Assembly: GCF_947493565.1 (NCBI RefSeq)
Contig: NZ_CANLRG010000003.1
Span: 329,365-393,364 of the forward strand
Length of the DNA stretch: 64,000 bases
DNA from: an uncultured Lutibacter sp.
Lineage (GTDB): Bacteria; Bacteroidota; Bacteroidia; Flavobacteriales; Flavobacteriaceae
Reading direction: 5' to 3'
The position numbers were made by a program, and so were the translations under genes. The notes under the pieces were generated by a model, which was not told where the DNA came from, ran no database searches, and worked only from the letters and a program-made list of their open reading frames with translations. Below are positions 8,885 to 17,008 of this stretch, piece by piece. Every line of letters begins with the position of its first letter. Position 1 is the stretch's first letter.

Positions 8885-9811
8885 ATGAAAAATTCAATTA
8901 AACTAACAGGTTTATTAGCTATTATTTTAGTGAGCTCTTTATTTATTTTTGCGACTAAAAGCAATTACAATAAAACCCCTACAGAAGCAGTTGAAAATGA
9001 TAAAAACACCAGTGAAACCTATCAAATTAGAGCTCTAAAAATACCTCAAAATTTAGAATTTGCAGGAGAAAGAGTCCCTATTGAAAAAGAAGATATTAGA
9101 GAGCGCGTAGATAGAGAATTATTGGTTAATACTTATTGGCAATCAAATGGATTACTTTTGTTTAAAAGAGCCCATAAATATTTTCCAATTATAGAGCCTA
9201 TTTTAAAGAAAAATGGTATTCCTAATGATTTTAAATATTTGGCGGTAATAGAAAGTGGTCTTCAAAATGTAACATCTCCAGCTGGCGCTAAAGGTTTTTG
9301 GCAAATCATGAGAAATACCGCTAGAGAAAATGGTTTAGAAGTTAACAATAATGTAGATGAAAGATACCATCTTGAAAAGGCAACACAAGTTGCTTGTAAA
9401 TACTTAAAAGATGCTAAAGAACACTTTGGAAGTTGGACAATGGCTGCCGCTGCATATAACGCAGGAAAAAGTGGTATTGCAAGAAAAGTAGAACAACAAA
9501 AAGTAACAGATTATTACGATTTATTGTTAGCTGAAGAAACAAAGAGATATATCCCAAGAATGGTTGCTGTAAAAGAAATTTTATCCAACCCTAAAAAATA
9601 TGGATTTATTTTTGACGAAGAAGATTTATATAAATTAGAGCCTATTAAATTAATAGAAGTTGATTCTGCAATTACTGACATTGCACAATTTTCTAAAGAG
9701 TTAGGAATTAATTATAAAATTTTAAAACTACACAATCCTTGGCTACGAGAAAACCATTTAAATAACAAATCTGGTAAGTTATATCAAATAAAAGTTCCTG
9801 CTGAAATTTAA
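8885..9811 (+). CDS. Lytic transglycosylase (MltD-like, SLT domain)
   Basis: A 308-residue exported murein-cleaving enzyme. An N-terminal signal or anchor helix (residues 7-24) is followed by an SLT domain at about 100-230 with the catalytic Glu at about 123 in AVIESGL, then GAKGFWQIM and AAYNAGKSG motifs. The last 50 residues (NYKILKLHNPW, GKLYQIKVP) look like a single degenerate LysM or MltD-type C-terminal module. It releases 1,6-anhydro-muropeptides during cell-wall remodelling. The TSUP gene follows after one base. Confidence 0.9.
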   Translation: MKNSIKLTGLLAIILVSSLFIFATKSNYNKTPTEAVENDKNTSETYQIRALKIPQNLEFAGERVPIEKEDIRERVDRELLVNTYWQSNGLLLFKRAHKYFPIIEPILKKNGIPNDFKYLAVIESGLQNVTSPAGAKGFWQIMRNTARENGLEVNNNVDERYHLEKATQVACKYLKDAKEHFGSWTMAAAAYNAGKSGIARKVEQQKVTDYYDLLLAEETKRYIPRMVAVKEILSNPKKYGFIFDEEDLYKLEPIKLIEVDSAITDIAQFSKELGINYKILKLHNPWLRENHLNNKSGKLYQIKVPAEI

Positions 9812-9812
9812 T

Positions 9813-10193
9813 ATGAAAATGACCTTAACAACCATTATTACTCTAATTTTTATAGGCTTATTAGCTGGGATTTTAAGTGGCTTAGTTGGTGTTGGTGGTG
9901 GTATTATTATGGTTCCTTTATTTGTTCTATTCTTGGGCTTAACACAACATAACGCTCAGGGTTTAAGCTTAGCGGTTATGCTGCCACCAGTAACTTTTTT
10001 AGCTGTTTATAATTACCATAAAGCTGGTGGTGGAAGTATCGATTGGAAAGTAGCATTAATTGTTTCTACATTATTTATTATTGGCGGTTTTATTGGCTCT
10101 AAATTAGCTTTACAAATAGATCAACGAATGTTAAAAAAAATATTTGGTGTAATGATGCTTGTGGTAGCTATTAAATTAATTTTCTCAAAATAA
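9813..10193 (+). CDS. Half-size TSUP (TauE/SafE) family permease
   Basis: A 126-residue membrane protein matching one repeat of the TauE/SafE/YfcA family. The GILSGLVGVGGGIIMVPL motif of the first helices is intact, as is the closing GSKLALQIDQRMLKKIFG segment. About four helices are predicted. Standard members have two such repeats and about 250 residues; this one ends after the first, at a clean stop, so it would have to act as a dimer. The family exports sulfite, sulfoacetate or other anions. It is joined to the transglycosylase gene by a one-base gap. Confidence 0.85.
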   Translation: MKMTLTTIITLIFIGLLAGILSGLVGVGGGIIMVPLFVLFLGLTQHNAQGLSLAVMLPPVTFLAVYNYHKAGGGSIDWKVALIVSTLFIIGGFIGSKLALQIDQRMLKKIFGVMMLVVAIKLIFSK

Positions 10194-10220
10194 AAATCTT
10201 CAATTCAACATTAAAAAAAG

Positions 10221-10228
10221 TATCTTTG
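10221..10228 (+). promoter_or_regulatory. -7 promoter box four bases from the ATG (probable leaderless mRNA)
   Basis: TATCTTTG matches TAnnTTTG exactly and ends 4 bases before the ATG at 10233. With transcription normally starting about 5 bases after this box, the mRNA would begin at or next to the start codon. Confidence 0.6.
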
Positions 10229-10232
10229 TCCA

Positions 10233-10493
10233 ATGGGATTATCAAACAATGACATTTTTAAAAAATTACGTGTAGCACATAAATTAAGGGACACAGATAT
10301 TGTAAAAATATGTGAATTAGTAGATTTTAAAGTTACTAAAAGTGAATTGGGTGCTATTTTTAGAAATGAAAATCACGAAAAATATATGGAATGTGGAGAC
10401 CAAATTCTACGAAATTTTTTAAATGGTCTAATTATCCATTTAAGAGGTCCAATGCCTCCAAAAAGTCCTAATCCTATAGTTAAGAAGAAGTAG
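10233..10493 (+). CDS. DUF1456 family protein (single-domain, YehS-like)
   Basis: An 86-residue cytoplasmic protein consisting of one DUF1456 unit: the SNNDIFKKLRVAHKLRDTDIVKI opening and the EYM-like ECGDQILRNFLNGLI helix are characteristic. E. coli YehS has two such units; this has one plus a proline-rich tail. Function unknown. Its promoter box is only four bases upstream, suggesting a leaderless transcript. It faces the flavin oxidoreductase gene tail-to-tail with only 3 bases between stops and no visible terminator. Confidence 0.82.
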   Translation: MGLSNNDIFKKLRVAHKLRDTDIVKICELVDFKVTKSELGAIFRNENHEKYMECGDQILRNFLNGLIIHLRGPMPPKSPNPIVKKK

Positions 10494-10496
10494 TGT

Positions 10497-11432
10497 TTAA
10501 CACCAACTTTTTTTCACTTCTTCAAATTCGGTTATAATTTCATTTAAAATTTCAGCGGCAGGTTTTATCTCATGAATTAGACCAGCAATTTGACCAATCT
10601 CTAATTCCCCATCTGCTAAATCACCTTCAAACATTCCTTTCTTTGCCCTAGCCCTACCTAATTTCTCTTTTAATTGTTCAATTGTAGGGTTTTGTGAATA
10701 CAATTCTTGTAATTCCTCATAAAATTTATTTTTTATTAAACGAACTGGAGCCAATTCTTTTAGCGTTAAATGCGTATCACCATCTTTAGTTTTAACAACT
10801 TCATTTTTAAAATTGATATGAGCTGAAGATTCATCACTTGCAACAAATCTACTTCCAATTTGAACAGCATCTGCTCCTAAAACCATGGCCGCTAACATTC
10901 CTCTACCAGTTGCAATACCTCCTGCGGCTATTACTGGTATGGTTAACTTTTCTTTCACCATAGGAATCAATGTAAAAGTTGTTGTTTCTTCTCTACCATT
11001 ATGACCTCCAGCTTCAAAACCTTCTGCTACAACAGCATCTACCCCTGCTTCTTCAGATTTTACAGCAAATTTTACACTACTCACCACATGTACTACTGTT
11101 ATTCCATTTTTTTTCAAATAAGAAGTCCACGTTTTAGGGTTACCTGCCGAAGTAAACACAATTTTAACTCCTTCATTTATAATTATCTCTATAATTTCTT
11201 CAATATTAGGATATAGCATTGGTACATTAACCCCAAAAGGTTTCGTTGTTGCTTTTTGGCATTTTTGAATATGCTCTCTTAAAACTTCTGGATACATAGA
11301 CCCTGCACCAATCAACCCTAATCCTCCAGCATTACTAACTGCTGAAGCTAGTTTCCATCCACTATTCCATACCATACCTGCTTGTATAACAGGGTATTTA
11401 ATATTAAAAAGATTTGTGACACAATTTTTCAT
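10497..11432 (-). CDS. NAD(P)H-dependent flavin oxidoreductase (nitronate monooxygenase/FabK family)
   Basis: About 311 residues forming an FMN-binding TIM barrel. Visible are the YPVIQAGM start, VVAEGFEAGGHNG, the phosphate-binding PVIAAGGIATGRG, and GADAVQIGSRF. The family includes nitronate monooxygenases, which oxidise alkyl nitronates, and the FabK enoyl-ACP reductase; the two cannot be separated here. An upstream in-frame ATG at 11459 adjoins the mnmA stop directly, but the ATG at 11432 gives the usual N-terminus and was chosen. The gene lies downstream of mnmA on the same strand and is probably cotranscribed. Confidence 0.85.
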   Translation of the reverse strand: MKNCVTNLFNIKYPVIQAGMVWNSGWKLASAVSNAGGLGLIGAGSMYPEVLREHIQKCQKATTKPFGVNVPMLYPNIEEIIEIIINEGVKIVFTSAGNPKTWTSYLKKNGITVVHVVSSVKFAVKSEEAGVDAVVAEGFEAGGHNGREETTTFTLIPMVKEKLTIPVIAAGGIATGRGMLAAMVLGADAVQIGSRFVASDESSAHINFKNEVVKTKDGDTHLTLKELAPVRLIKNKFYEELQELYSQNPTIEQLKEKLGRARAKKGMFEGDLADGELEIGQIAGLIHEIKPAAEILNEIITEFEEVKKSWC

Positions 11433-11459
11433 TTTATTTTTTCTGAATTTAAACGTCAT

Positions 11460-12647
11460 TTAAGCAATAACACCCGAACCTAAAAGCTCATTATTAACAT
11501 ACCAAGCTACAAATTGGCCTTCTGTAATTGCAGATTGCATGTTTTGAAACTCTACATATAAGCCTTCTTTAACTTTATATAAAGTAGCCTCTTCTAGCGC
11601 TTGTCTATATCTAATTCGAGCTTTTACTTTCATAGTTTCAGTATCTTTCAGTGCTAAATCTTGTCTTATCCAATGCAATTCTTCATTAGAAACAAAAAGT
11701 ACATTTCTATACAATCCTTGGTGATGTTTACCTTCACCTGTATATATTACATTGTCATTAACATCTGTATCAATAACAAATAATGGTTCTTTGGTTCCTC
11801 CAACAGCCAATCCTTTTCGTTGACCTTTGGTAAAATAATGAGCTCCTTGATGTTTACCAACAATTTTACCATCAGTTAATGAGTAAGTAATTTTTTTAGC
11901 ATAAAATTTTAACTCATCTTCTTTGGAGTTAAAAACTGGTATTTCTCTTTTATATAAAGGTGAATTTTTAGGTATTTGAACTATAACTCCTTCTTTTGGC
12001 TGTAATTTTTGTTGCAAAAATTCGGGTAAACGTACCTTACCTATAAAGCAAAGTCCTTGAGAGTCTTTTTTATCAGCGGTAATTAAGTCTTGTTCAGCTG
12101 CTATTTTTCTAACTTCGGGCTTCGTTAATTCTCCTATTGGAAATAATGCTTTGGATAATTGTTGTTGTGAAAGTTGACATAAAAAATAAGATTGATCTTT
12201 ATTACCATCTTTCCCTGCTATTAATTTGTATACTTTTTCATTATTTATTACTTCTTCTCCTTTTCTACAATAATGCCCAGTGGCAACATAATCAGCTCCT
12301 AAATCTAATGCGATTTTTAAAAAAACATCAAATTTAATTTCTCTATTACATAACACATCTGGATTGGGAGTTCTTCCTTTTTCATATTCATTAAACATAT
12401 AATCTACTATGCGTTCTTTATATTGTTCACTTAAATCAACAACTTGAAAAGGGATTCCTAATTTATCTGCAACAATCATAGCATCATTACTATCTTCTAA
12501 CCAAGGACATTCGTTAGAAATAGTAACAGAATCATCATGCCAATTTTTCATAAACAAACCAACAACTTCATAACCTTGCTCCTTTAAAAGGTATGCTGCT
12601 ACGCTACTATCTACACCTCCAGAAAGACCTACAATAACTCTTTTCAT
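11460..12647 (-). CDS. mnmA: tRNA-specific 2-thiouridylase MnmA
   Basis: A 395-residue enzyme that adds sulfur at C2 of the wobble uridine U34 in tRNA-Lys, Glu and Gln. The PP-loop SGGVDSS lies at residues 9-15. The catalytic cysteine pair is at about 100 ([12 protein letters not shown]) and about 200 (SQGLCFIGK). A C-terminal beta-barrel ends the protein. Residues 40-55 ([12 protein letters not shown]) hold a short insertion that I associate with Bacteroidota MnmA. It has a promoter with both boxes just upstream and is followed directly by the flavin oxidoreductase gene. Confidence 0.96.
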   Translation of the reverse strand: MKRVIVGLSGGVDSSVAAYLLKEQGYEVVGLFMKNWHDDSVTISNECPWLEDSNDAMIVADKLGIPFQVVDLSEQYKERIVDYMFNEYEKGRTPNPDVLCNREIKFDVFLKIALDLGADYVATGHYCRKGEEVINNEKVYKLIAGKDGNKDQSYFLCQLSQQQLSKALFPIGELTKPEVRKIAAEQDLITADKKDSQGLCFIGKVRLPEFLQQKLQPKEGVIVQIPKNSPLYKREIPVFNSKEDELKFYAKKITYSLTDGKIVGKHQGAHYFTKGQRKGLAVGGTKEPLFVIDTDVNDNVIYTGEGKHHQGLYRNVLFVSNEELHWIRQDLALKDTETMKVKARIRYRQALEEATLYKVKEGLYVEFQNMQSAITEGQFVAWYVNNELLGSGVIA

Positions 12648-12666
12648 TTAAACCATTTTAAGTATG

Positions 12667-12695
12667 CAAAGATACGATTAACTTTTAGGTTCAAA
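12667..12695 (-). promoter_or_regulatory. Promoter of mnmA (-33 and -7 boxes)
   Basis: Read on the minus strand, TTTG (plus-strand CAAA at 12692-12695) is followed after about 17 bases by TATCTTTG (plus-strand 12667-12674). Both fit the Bacteroidota TTTG...TAnnTTTG promoter. The -7 box is 19 bases upstream of the mnmA ATG. Confidence 0.7.
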
Positions 12696-12734
12696 AAGTT
12701 AATTTTAAATATGAAAGTATAATGTACAAGAATG

Positions 12735-12766
12735 AAAAAAGCCTATCAATAAAAATATTGATAGGC
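12735..12766 (-). terminator. Rho-independent terminator of the cold-shock gene
   Basis: A perfect 10-bp inverted repeat (GCCTATCAAT at 12741-12750 and its complement at 12757-12766) has a 6-base loop. On the minus strand it is followed by six T (plus-strand A at 12735-12740). It sits between the cold-shock stop and the mnmA promoter. Confidence 0.9.
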
Positions 12767-12793
12767 TTAACAAAAAAAGGTTGTAAGTATATA

Positions 12794-12985
12794 TTAAATA
12801 ACTTTTACATTTACTGCGTTCATTCCTTTTTTACCTTCCTGTAAATCGAATTCTACCTCATCACCTTCACGAATTTCATCGATTAATCCAGAAATGTGGA
12901 CAAAATGTTCTTTGTTTGAACCTTCTTCTTTAATGAATCCAAATCCTTTAGTTTCATTGAAGAATTTTACTGTTCCTTTACTCAT
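12794..12985 (-). CDS. Cold-shock domain protein (CspA family)
   Basis: A 63-residue single cold-shock domain that binds single-stranded nucleic acid and acts as an RNA chaperone. RNP1 is KGFGFIKEE and RNP2 is EHFVHISG, where many family members have DVFVH. Length is typical. A -7 box lies about 30 bases upstream and an intrinsic terminator about 28 bases downstream, so it is a monocistronic unit. The leader is short, unlike the long thermosensor leader of E. coli cspA. Confidence 0.95.
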   Translation of the reverse strand: MSKGTVKFFNETKGFGFIKEEGSNKEHFVHISGLIDEIREGDEVEFDLQEGKKGMNAVNVKVI

Positions 12986-13015
12986 TGTTAAAAATTTAAA
13001 ATATTATATTGATTA

Positions 13016-13023
13016 CAAAGATA
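13016..13023 (-). promoter_or_regulatory. -7 promoter box of the cold-shock gene
   Basis: The minus strand reads TATCTTTG (plus-strand CAAAGATA), an exact TAnnTTTG match 30 bases upstream of the ATG. Confidence 0.65.
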
Positions 13024-13208
13024 ATGAATTTAATTTCATAACTGATGTTTTATAAATTATTATTTTTTTTATAACCTCTTGATTTAAAATATTTTTGTAA
13101 TAATAGTTGAATAAAGTGCAAGTGAGGTAATGGAAAACACTATTCAAAATTTAAACAAAGAAAGAAGCAAAAAAATATTCATTTGATTATGAAATCAAAA
13201 AAAGGATT

Positions 13209-14045
13209 TTAATTTTCTATAGGAAACTTCCCTAATTGCCCCCATTCTGCCCAAGAACCATCATATAACGACTTGTTGTTTTCTAACGCAATTTCACTTG
13301 CCAATAATAAAATACTAGCTGTAACACCCGAACCACATGTAAAAATTAGAGGCTGGTTTTTAATTGTAAATTGTTGAAAAATTGTCAACAATTCATTCTT
13401 AGACTTCATTTTACCGTCGTTATCTAAAACATTTTTAAAATGTAAATTTAGCGAATTTGGAATATGACCACTAGCCATGTTTTCTCTAGGTTCAGGCACA
13501 TTTCCTTTATACCTATCAACAGACCTTGCATCAATTACCAAATGTGTTTTTTGTTTGATGTTATTAACTAAAAAAGATGAGTCTTTCACCAAATTTGGTT
13601 GATAATTCGCTTTAAAATTACCTTTATTATTTGTAATTTCTGAAATAGATTCAACAGGAAAATCTTCTTTCATCCAAGCATCCAACCCGCCATTTAAAAC
13701 AGCAACTTTTTTATGCCCCATTACTCTAAACATCCACCAAGCTCTTGGGCTTGTGTAAATTCCCAAATTATCATAAACAACAATAATACTTTCATTGTTA
13801 ATCCCCAACACTCTACATTTTTTGGTAAAAACCTCTTCTGAAGGTATCATATTTGGTATGGCACTTTTTTTGTCTAAAAAAGTAGTCTCCATATCAAACA
13901 TTCTAGCACCTTTAATTCTTATATCGGTATATTTAGGAATTAAGTTAGATTTATTCTCTTTTGGACTGGCATCTAATATTATTAAATTAGGGTTTTCAAT
14001 ATTTTTAAATAACCAAGCTACTGATACAAGTGGTTCAATTTTCAT
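13209..14045 (-). CDS. Sulfurtransferase (3-mercaptopyruvate sulfurtransferase/rhodanese family)
   Basis: A 278-residue two-domain rhodanese. The inactive N-terminal domain is followed by a catalytic domain with the active-site loop CGSGVTA (cysteine about 237). That loop is the mercaptopyruvate sulfurtransferase type, against CRKGVTA in thiosulfate rhodaneses, so transfer of sulfane sulfur from 3-mercaptopyruvate is more likely. It starts 8 bases after the carbonic anhydrase gene, so the two form an operon. A weak hairpin (13182-13199) lies just past the stop, with T-rich sequence further downstream. Confidence 0.9.
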   Translation of the reverse strand: MKIEPLVSVAWLFKNIENPNLIILDASPKENKSNLIPKYTDIRIKGARMFDMETTFLDKKSAIPNMIPSEEVFTKKCRVLGINNESIIVVYDNLGIYTSPRAWWMFRVMGHKKVAVLNGGLDAWMKEDFPVESISEITNNKGNFKANYQPNLVKDSSFLVNNIKQKTHLVIDARSVDRYKGNVPEPRENMASGHIPNSLNLHFKNVLDNDGKMKSKNELLTIFQQFTIKNQPLIFTCGSGVTASILLLASEIALENNKSLYDGSWAEWGQLGKFPIEN

Positions 14046-14053
14046 AAATTATT

Positions 14054-14680
14054 TTAAAAAAGGTCATATATTTCTCTAATATCTTTCAGTATTTTATTGA
14101 AATCAATTTTTAAATCTATCAACTCACCTGTATGGATATCCCAAACCCAGCCATGAACAGTAATATTACGCTCTCTAATTGCTTGTTGAACATCTGCGGT
14201 TTTTAAAACATTGATACATTGTTCCTGCACATTTAGTTCTACCAATCTATCATATTTTTTATCTTCACATTCAATTTTATCTAGCTCAACCTTATGCAAC
14301 CTGTATACATCTCTAATATTACGTAACCAAGGGTTTAACAAACCCAAGTCTTTAGATTGCATAGCTGCTTTAACACCTCCACAAGAATAATGACCACACA
14401 CAACTACATGCTTAACTTTTAAATGAATTACCGCATAATTTATTACAGACATTACATTCAAATCGGTATTAGGAACCATATTTGCAATATTTCTATGAAC
14501 AAATACATCTCCTGGCTGCACACCCATTAAATCTTCAGAAGAAACTCTACTGTCTGAACAACCAATATATAAAATCTCTGGGCTCTGCCCTTTCCCTAAA
14601 TTAGTAAAATAATCCTTATCTCCACTAAGCCTTTCAGCAATCCAAGCTCTATTATTTGAAAAAATTTTTGATATATCCAA
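14054..14680 (-). CDS. Beta-class carbonic anhydrase
   Basis: A 208-residue zinc enzyme for reversible hydration of CO2. The Zn ligands and active-site dyad are visible: C41-S-D43-S-R45, H97 and C100 in GHYSCGGV. Length and the ending LKIDFNKILKDI fit the bacterial Can-like branch. It is the first gene of a two-gene operon with the sulfurtransferase. It probably supplies bicarbonate for carboxylations; the biotin carboxyltransferase cluster at 30-34 kb is one possible consumer, though no direct link is seen. Confidence 0.95.
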   Translation of the reverse strand: MDISKIFSNNRAWIAERLSGDKDYFTNLGKGQSPEILYIGCSDSRVSSEDLMGVQPGDVFVHRNIANMVPNTDLNVMSVINYAVIHLKVKHVVVCGHYSCGGVKAAMQSKDLGLLNPWLRNIRDVYRLHKVELDKIECEDKKYDRLVELNVQEQCINVLKTADVQQAIRERNITVHGWVWDIHTGELIDLKIDFNKILKDIREIYDLF

Positions 14681-14732
14681 TTTCTATTAGTTTTGTTGTT
14701 AATTTGCTTTTAAAATTAGGCGCAATATATGA

Positions 14733-15389
14733 TTATTGTTTTAATTTTTTTACATCTTCAAAATATTTCCACTTACCTACTTTTTCATCATTTTTATAAC
14801 TTCCAGTATAAATTAACTTTCCTTTTATATTATAAAACTTAGCAATTCCTTGACGCTTACCATCTTCATAATTTAAATCATCTAATAAAACTCCTGTATC
14901 CGAATACCTTTTAACGTTACCCTGCAATTTACCTTGTTTATAGTTTAGAATTTCGGCAATTTTTCCATTTTCAAAATAAGTTTTCGAGACTCCTTCTAAT
15001 AAACCATCTACATAAAATTCTTCCGAGAGCATGGTTTTACCATCCTTATGATAAAATACCCATTTTCCTATCCTATTTTTTTGATTAAGTTGCCCTTCAC
15101 TTTCCAAAACACCTTTTATAGTAAAAAACTTTACTATTGAGATTGCACTGTTTTCTTGAAATATTTTTATAGATATGGGGTGCTCTGAGTTTTGAGCGCT
15201 GTAAAATTTAAATTCTCCTACTTCTTTTCCTCCTTCAAATTGACCTTGGTAGCGTAAACGTTTATTTGCATAATACTTTTTCCAAACTCCTGTTCTTTTT
15301 CCATTGGCATCAAATTGATTGATTTTTTCTTGAGCAGAAACAATAAAAACTCCACAAAATAATAACAGATAAGCGTATTTAAATTTCAT
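14733..15389 (-). CDS. Exported MORN-repeat protein (YwqK family)
   Basis: A 218-residue protein with a signal peptide (residues 1-19, ending VSAQ) and a run of MORN-variant repeats of the form G-x-W-x-x-Y-x-x-G-x-L, e.g. GKRTGVWKKYYANKRLRYQG and later DGLLEGVSKTYFENGKI. Such proteins are annotated YwqK-type antitoxins by homology to a Bacillus toxin-antitoxin pair, but secreted Bacteroidota members are abundant and that role is doubtful here. It begins directly after the stop of the haem-binding gene, so it is the last gene of a three-gene operon. Confidence 0.85.
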   Translation of the reverse strand: MKFKYAYLLLFCGVFIVSAQEKINQFDANGKRTGVWKKYYANKRLRYQGQFEGGKEVGEFKFYSAQNSEHPISIKIFQENSAISIVKFFTIKGVLESEGQLNQKNRIGKWVFYHKDGKTMLSEEFYVDGLLEGVSKTYFENGKIAEILNYKQGKLQGNVKRYSDTGVLLDDLNYEDGKRQGIAKFYNIKGKLIYTGSYKNDEKVGKWKYFEDVKKLKQ

Positions 15390-15827
15390 TTATTTTACAT
15401 TAATAGTCTGTATCCAATTCGATAAAATTTCATGTTGTTTTGCCGATAATTTAGCATCTTTATGAACAATCAAATAACTTTTTAATGGCATTTCATTTTC
15501 TTCCATTACTTCTTCTAAGTCTTTTTTAATATGGCTTTGCTGATTTTGATTATATGATGTCCATTCAGAAAAATTTAAATGTTTTTTCCCATCATTTACG
15601 TGCGATGCCAAATACCAAGATACAGGCGCAATTTCACTATACCAAGGATAAACAGTATTGTTTGAATGACAATCAGCACAAGAAGTTTTTAATATTTCTT
15701 GCACATCATTAGGAACATCAACAACCGTTGAGATATCATTAGTATAATCTTTAGAATTGTTTTTTTCTGGACGAATAAATTGCATAACAACCACTAAAAC
15801 CAACATAATTAATAGTACTTTTTTCAT
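15390..15827 (-). CDS. Haem-binding domain protein (single CXXCH)
   Basis: A 145-residue protein with an N-terminal membrane anchor (residues 4-18) and one c-type haem site, CADCH, at residues 50-54. The following PWYSEIAPVSWYLASHV and GKKHLNFSEW segments are typical of the Haem_bd (DUF) family found widely in Bacteroidota. It is predicted to be a periplasmic, membrane-tethered mono-haem protein, possibly an electron carrier or haem sensor. It stands between the DUF1028 and YwqK genes with gaps of 4 and 0 bases. Confidence 0.88.
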   Translation of the reverse strand: MKKVLLIMLVLVVVMQFIRPEKNNSKDYTNDISTVVDVPNDVQEILKTSCADCHSNNTVYPWYSEIAPVSWYLASHVNDGKKHLNFSEWTSYNQNQQSHIKKDLEEVMEENEMPLKSYLIVHKDAKLSAKQHEILSNWIQTINVK

Positions 15828-15831
15828 TTTT

Positions 15832-16818
15832 TTATAGATTTAAAATTTCTTGTAATTCTGTTTTTGAGATAGTCAACAATTTAGGTTTTACTAACCTAGG
15901 TGTTAACTCTTTCCATTTTTTATTTTTTTGAAAAATATTTTTTAAAATTGACTTTGCTTCCTCCATTTCTCCATTATTGGCCAAAGTAATTGCATACCAA
16001 TATTTCATTTCTAAATTATTAGGATTCAACTTTTGTGCATTCATATATTGTTGTTTAGCCAATATATTATCTCCGCTTTCTACGGCTAAATCACCCTTAT
16101 TCATAAAATCATATGCTTTATGAATTGTAAGTAACCTTTTCATTTCTTGCAGTGGATTTTTGTGATCTTCAACCCTTAAATCAACAACTGTGTCTTCCCA
16201 ACTATGACCTGTACTCTCTCCTTTAACGACTAAAATTGCTGCAGATTGCTTTCCTCTAATATCTCCTCCCTCATTTTGAGCAGCTTCCATTGCAATTAAC
16301 ATTCTTTCTGCTAAACTACCTTTAGATTTTTTGAATGCTTCAGCCATAGCAGGCCAAACCGTATTTTTATCCATTAGATTTGCTTGAACTGAAAAATTAT
16401 CACCAACAATATGTCCAGCTGCATCAATACAATTTTTACCTGTATAAGCCTCTACATTTCCTTGAACGTCTAAAATAGCTAACTGCCTTACTTCACGTCC
16501 TTCATCTAATTCTAACAATGCTTTTACTGCTAAAGCTGGGGTTAATCCATTTTCTAACAATGCCAATCCTCTTGGACCAAAAGAAGGATTTATAAAAGAT
16601 TGTGTGGCAACCACACCAACACCTGCTTTACCCCAAACAACTAAACTTCCAACAGAAAACCAATTTGATTGAACTGCCACTCCCATTTCTCCTGTTACTG
16701 TATCTCTTGCCACAATTGAATACGTGTGAGCAAATGGTTCTTTTTTGGAAAATACCTGTTGCCCAAAAAGGTTACTTCCAAAAAAGAAAATAACCATAAA
16801 CACTCTTAAAAATTTCAT
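15832..16818 (-). CDS. Secreted DUF1028 protein with C-terminal TPR-like region
   Basis: A 328-residue protein with a signal peptide (residues 1-20) and a DUF1028 domain (about 28-225). DUF1028 is an Ntn-hydrolase-like fold; visible signatures are HTYSIVARD, GEMGVAVQSNWFSVG, VGVVATQSF and FGPRGLALLENG. Residues 230-328 look like one or two tetratricopeptide units. The substrate is unknown. It is the first gene of an operon with the haem-binding and YwqK-type genes; a TATCTTTA box on the minus strand at 16838-16845 is a fair -7 candidate. Confidence 0.88.
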   Translation of the reverse strand: MKFLRVFMVIFFFGSNLFGQQVFSKKEPFAHTYSIVARDTVTGEMGVAVQSNWFSVGSLVVWGKAGVGVVATQSFINPSFGPRGLALLENGLTPALAVKALLELDEGREVRQLAILDVQGNVEAYTGKNCIDAAGHIVGDNFSVQANLMDKNTVWPAMAEAFKKSKGSLAERMLIAMEAAQNEGGDIRGKQSAAILVVKGESTGHSWEDTVVDLRVEDHKNPLQEMKRLLTIHKAYDFMNKGDLAVESGDNILAKQQYMNAQKLNPNNLEMKYWYAITLANNGEMEEAKSILKNIFQKNKKWKELTPRLVKPKLLTISKTELQEILNL

Positions 16819-16882
16819 ATTTTTTTATTTTAAACATTAAAGATATTACTTTCTTTTATAAATTTAATCACAAAATTTAATT

Positions 16883-17008
16883 ATGGGTATTTCAAATTTT
16901 TGGTTTTATACCATTATGGCAATTGTTATTTTACATGTGCTAATTGCTTTTGTTTATTTAATGATTAAACTTTCTCCTAAAAAAGATAAGAAAAAGAAGA
17001 ATGGATAA
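16883..17008 (+). CDS. Small membrane protein, 41 residues
   Basis: A short open frame from ATG 16883 to a TAA at 17006-17008. It encodes one hydrophobic helix (about residues 6-29) followed by a strongly basic tail with the run KKDKKKK. It overlaps the next gene's start by 8 bases, the usual sign of translational coupling. No family is recognised. The helix and positive-inside tail suggest an inner-membrane protein with the C-terminus in the cytoplasm. It is supported by context and composition only, and conservation in relatives would settle it. Confidence 0.6.
   Translation: MGISNFWFYTIMAIVILHVLIAFVYLMIKLSPKKDKKKKNG

Noticed and set aside
13131..13187. An 18-residue open frame with GAGG ahead and a TATTTTTG box at 13090-13097
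   Set aside because: Too short to support as a gene, and composition is ordinary. It could be a transcribed fragment, but nothing shows it.
13182..13199. Hairpin TTTGATT-ATGA-AATCAAA past the sulfurtransferase stop as a terminator
   Set aside because: The stem has only two G-C pairs and the T-run is not adjacent; at best a weak terminator.
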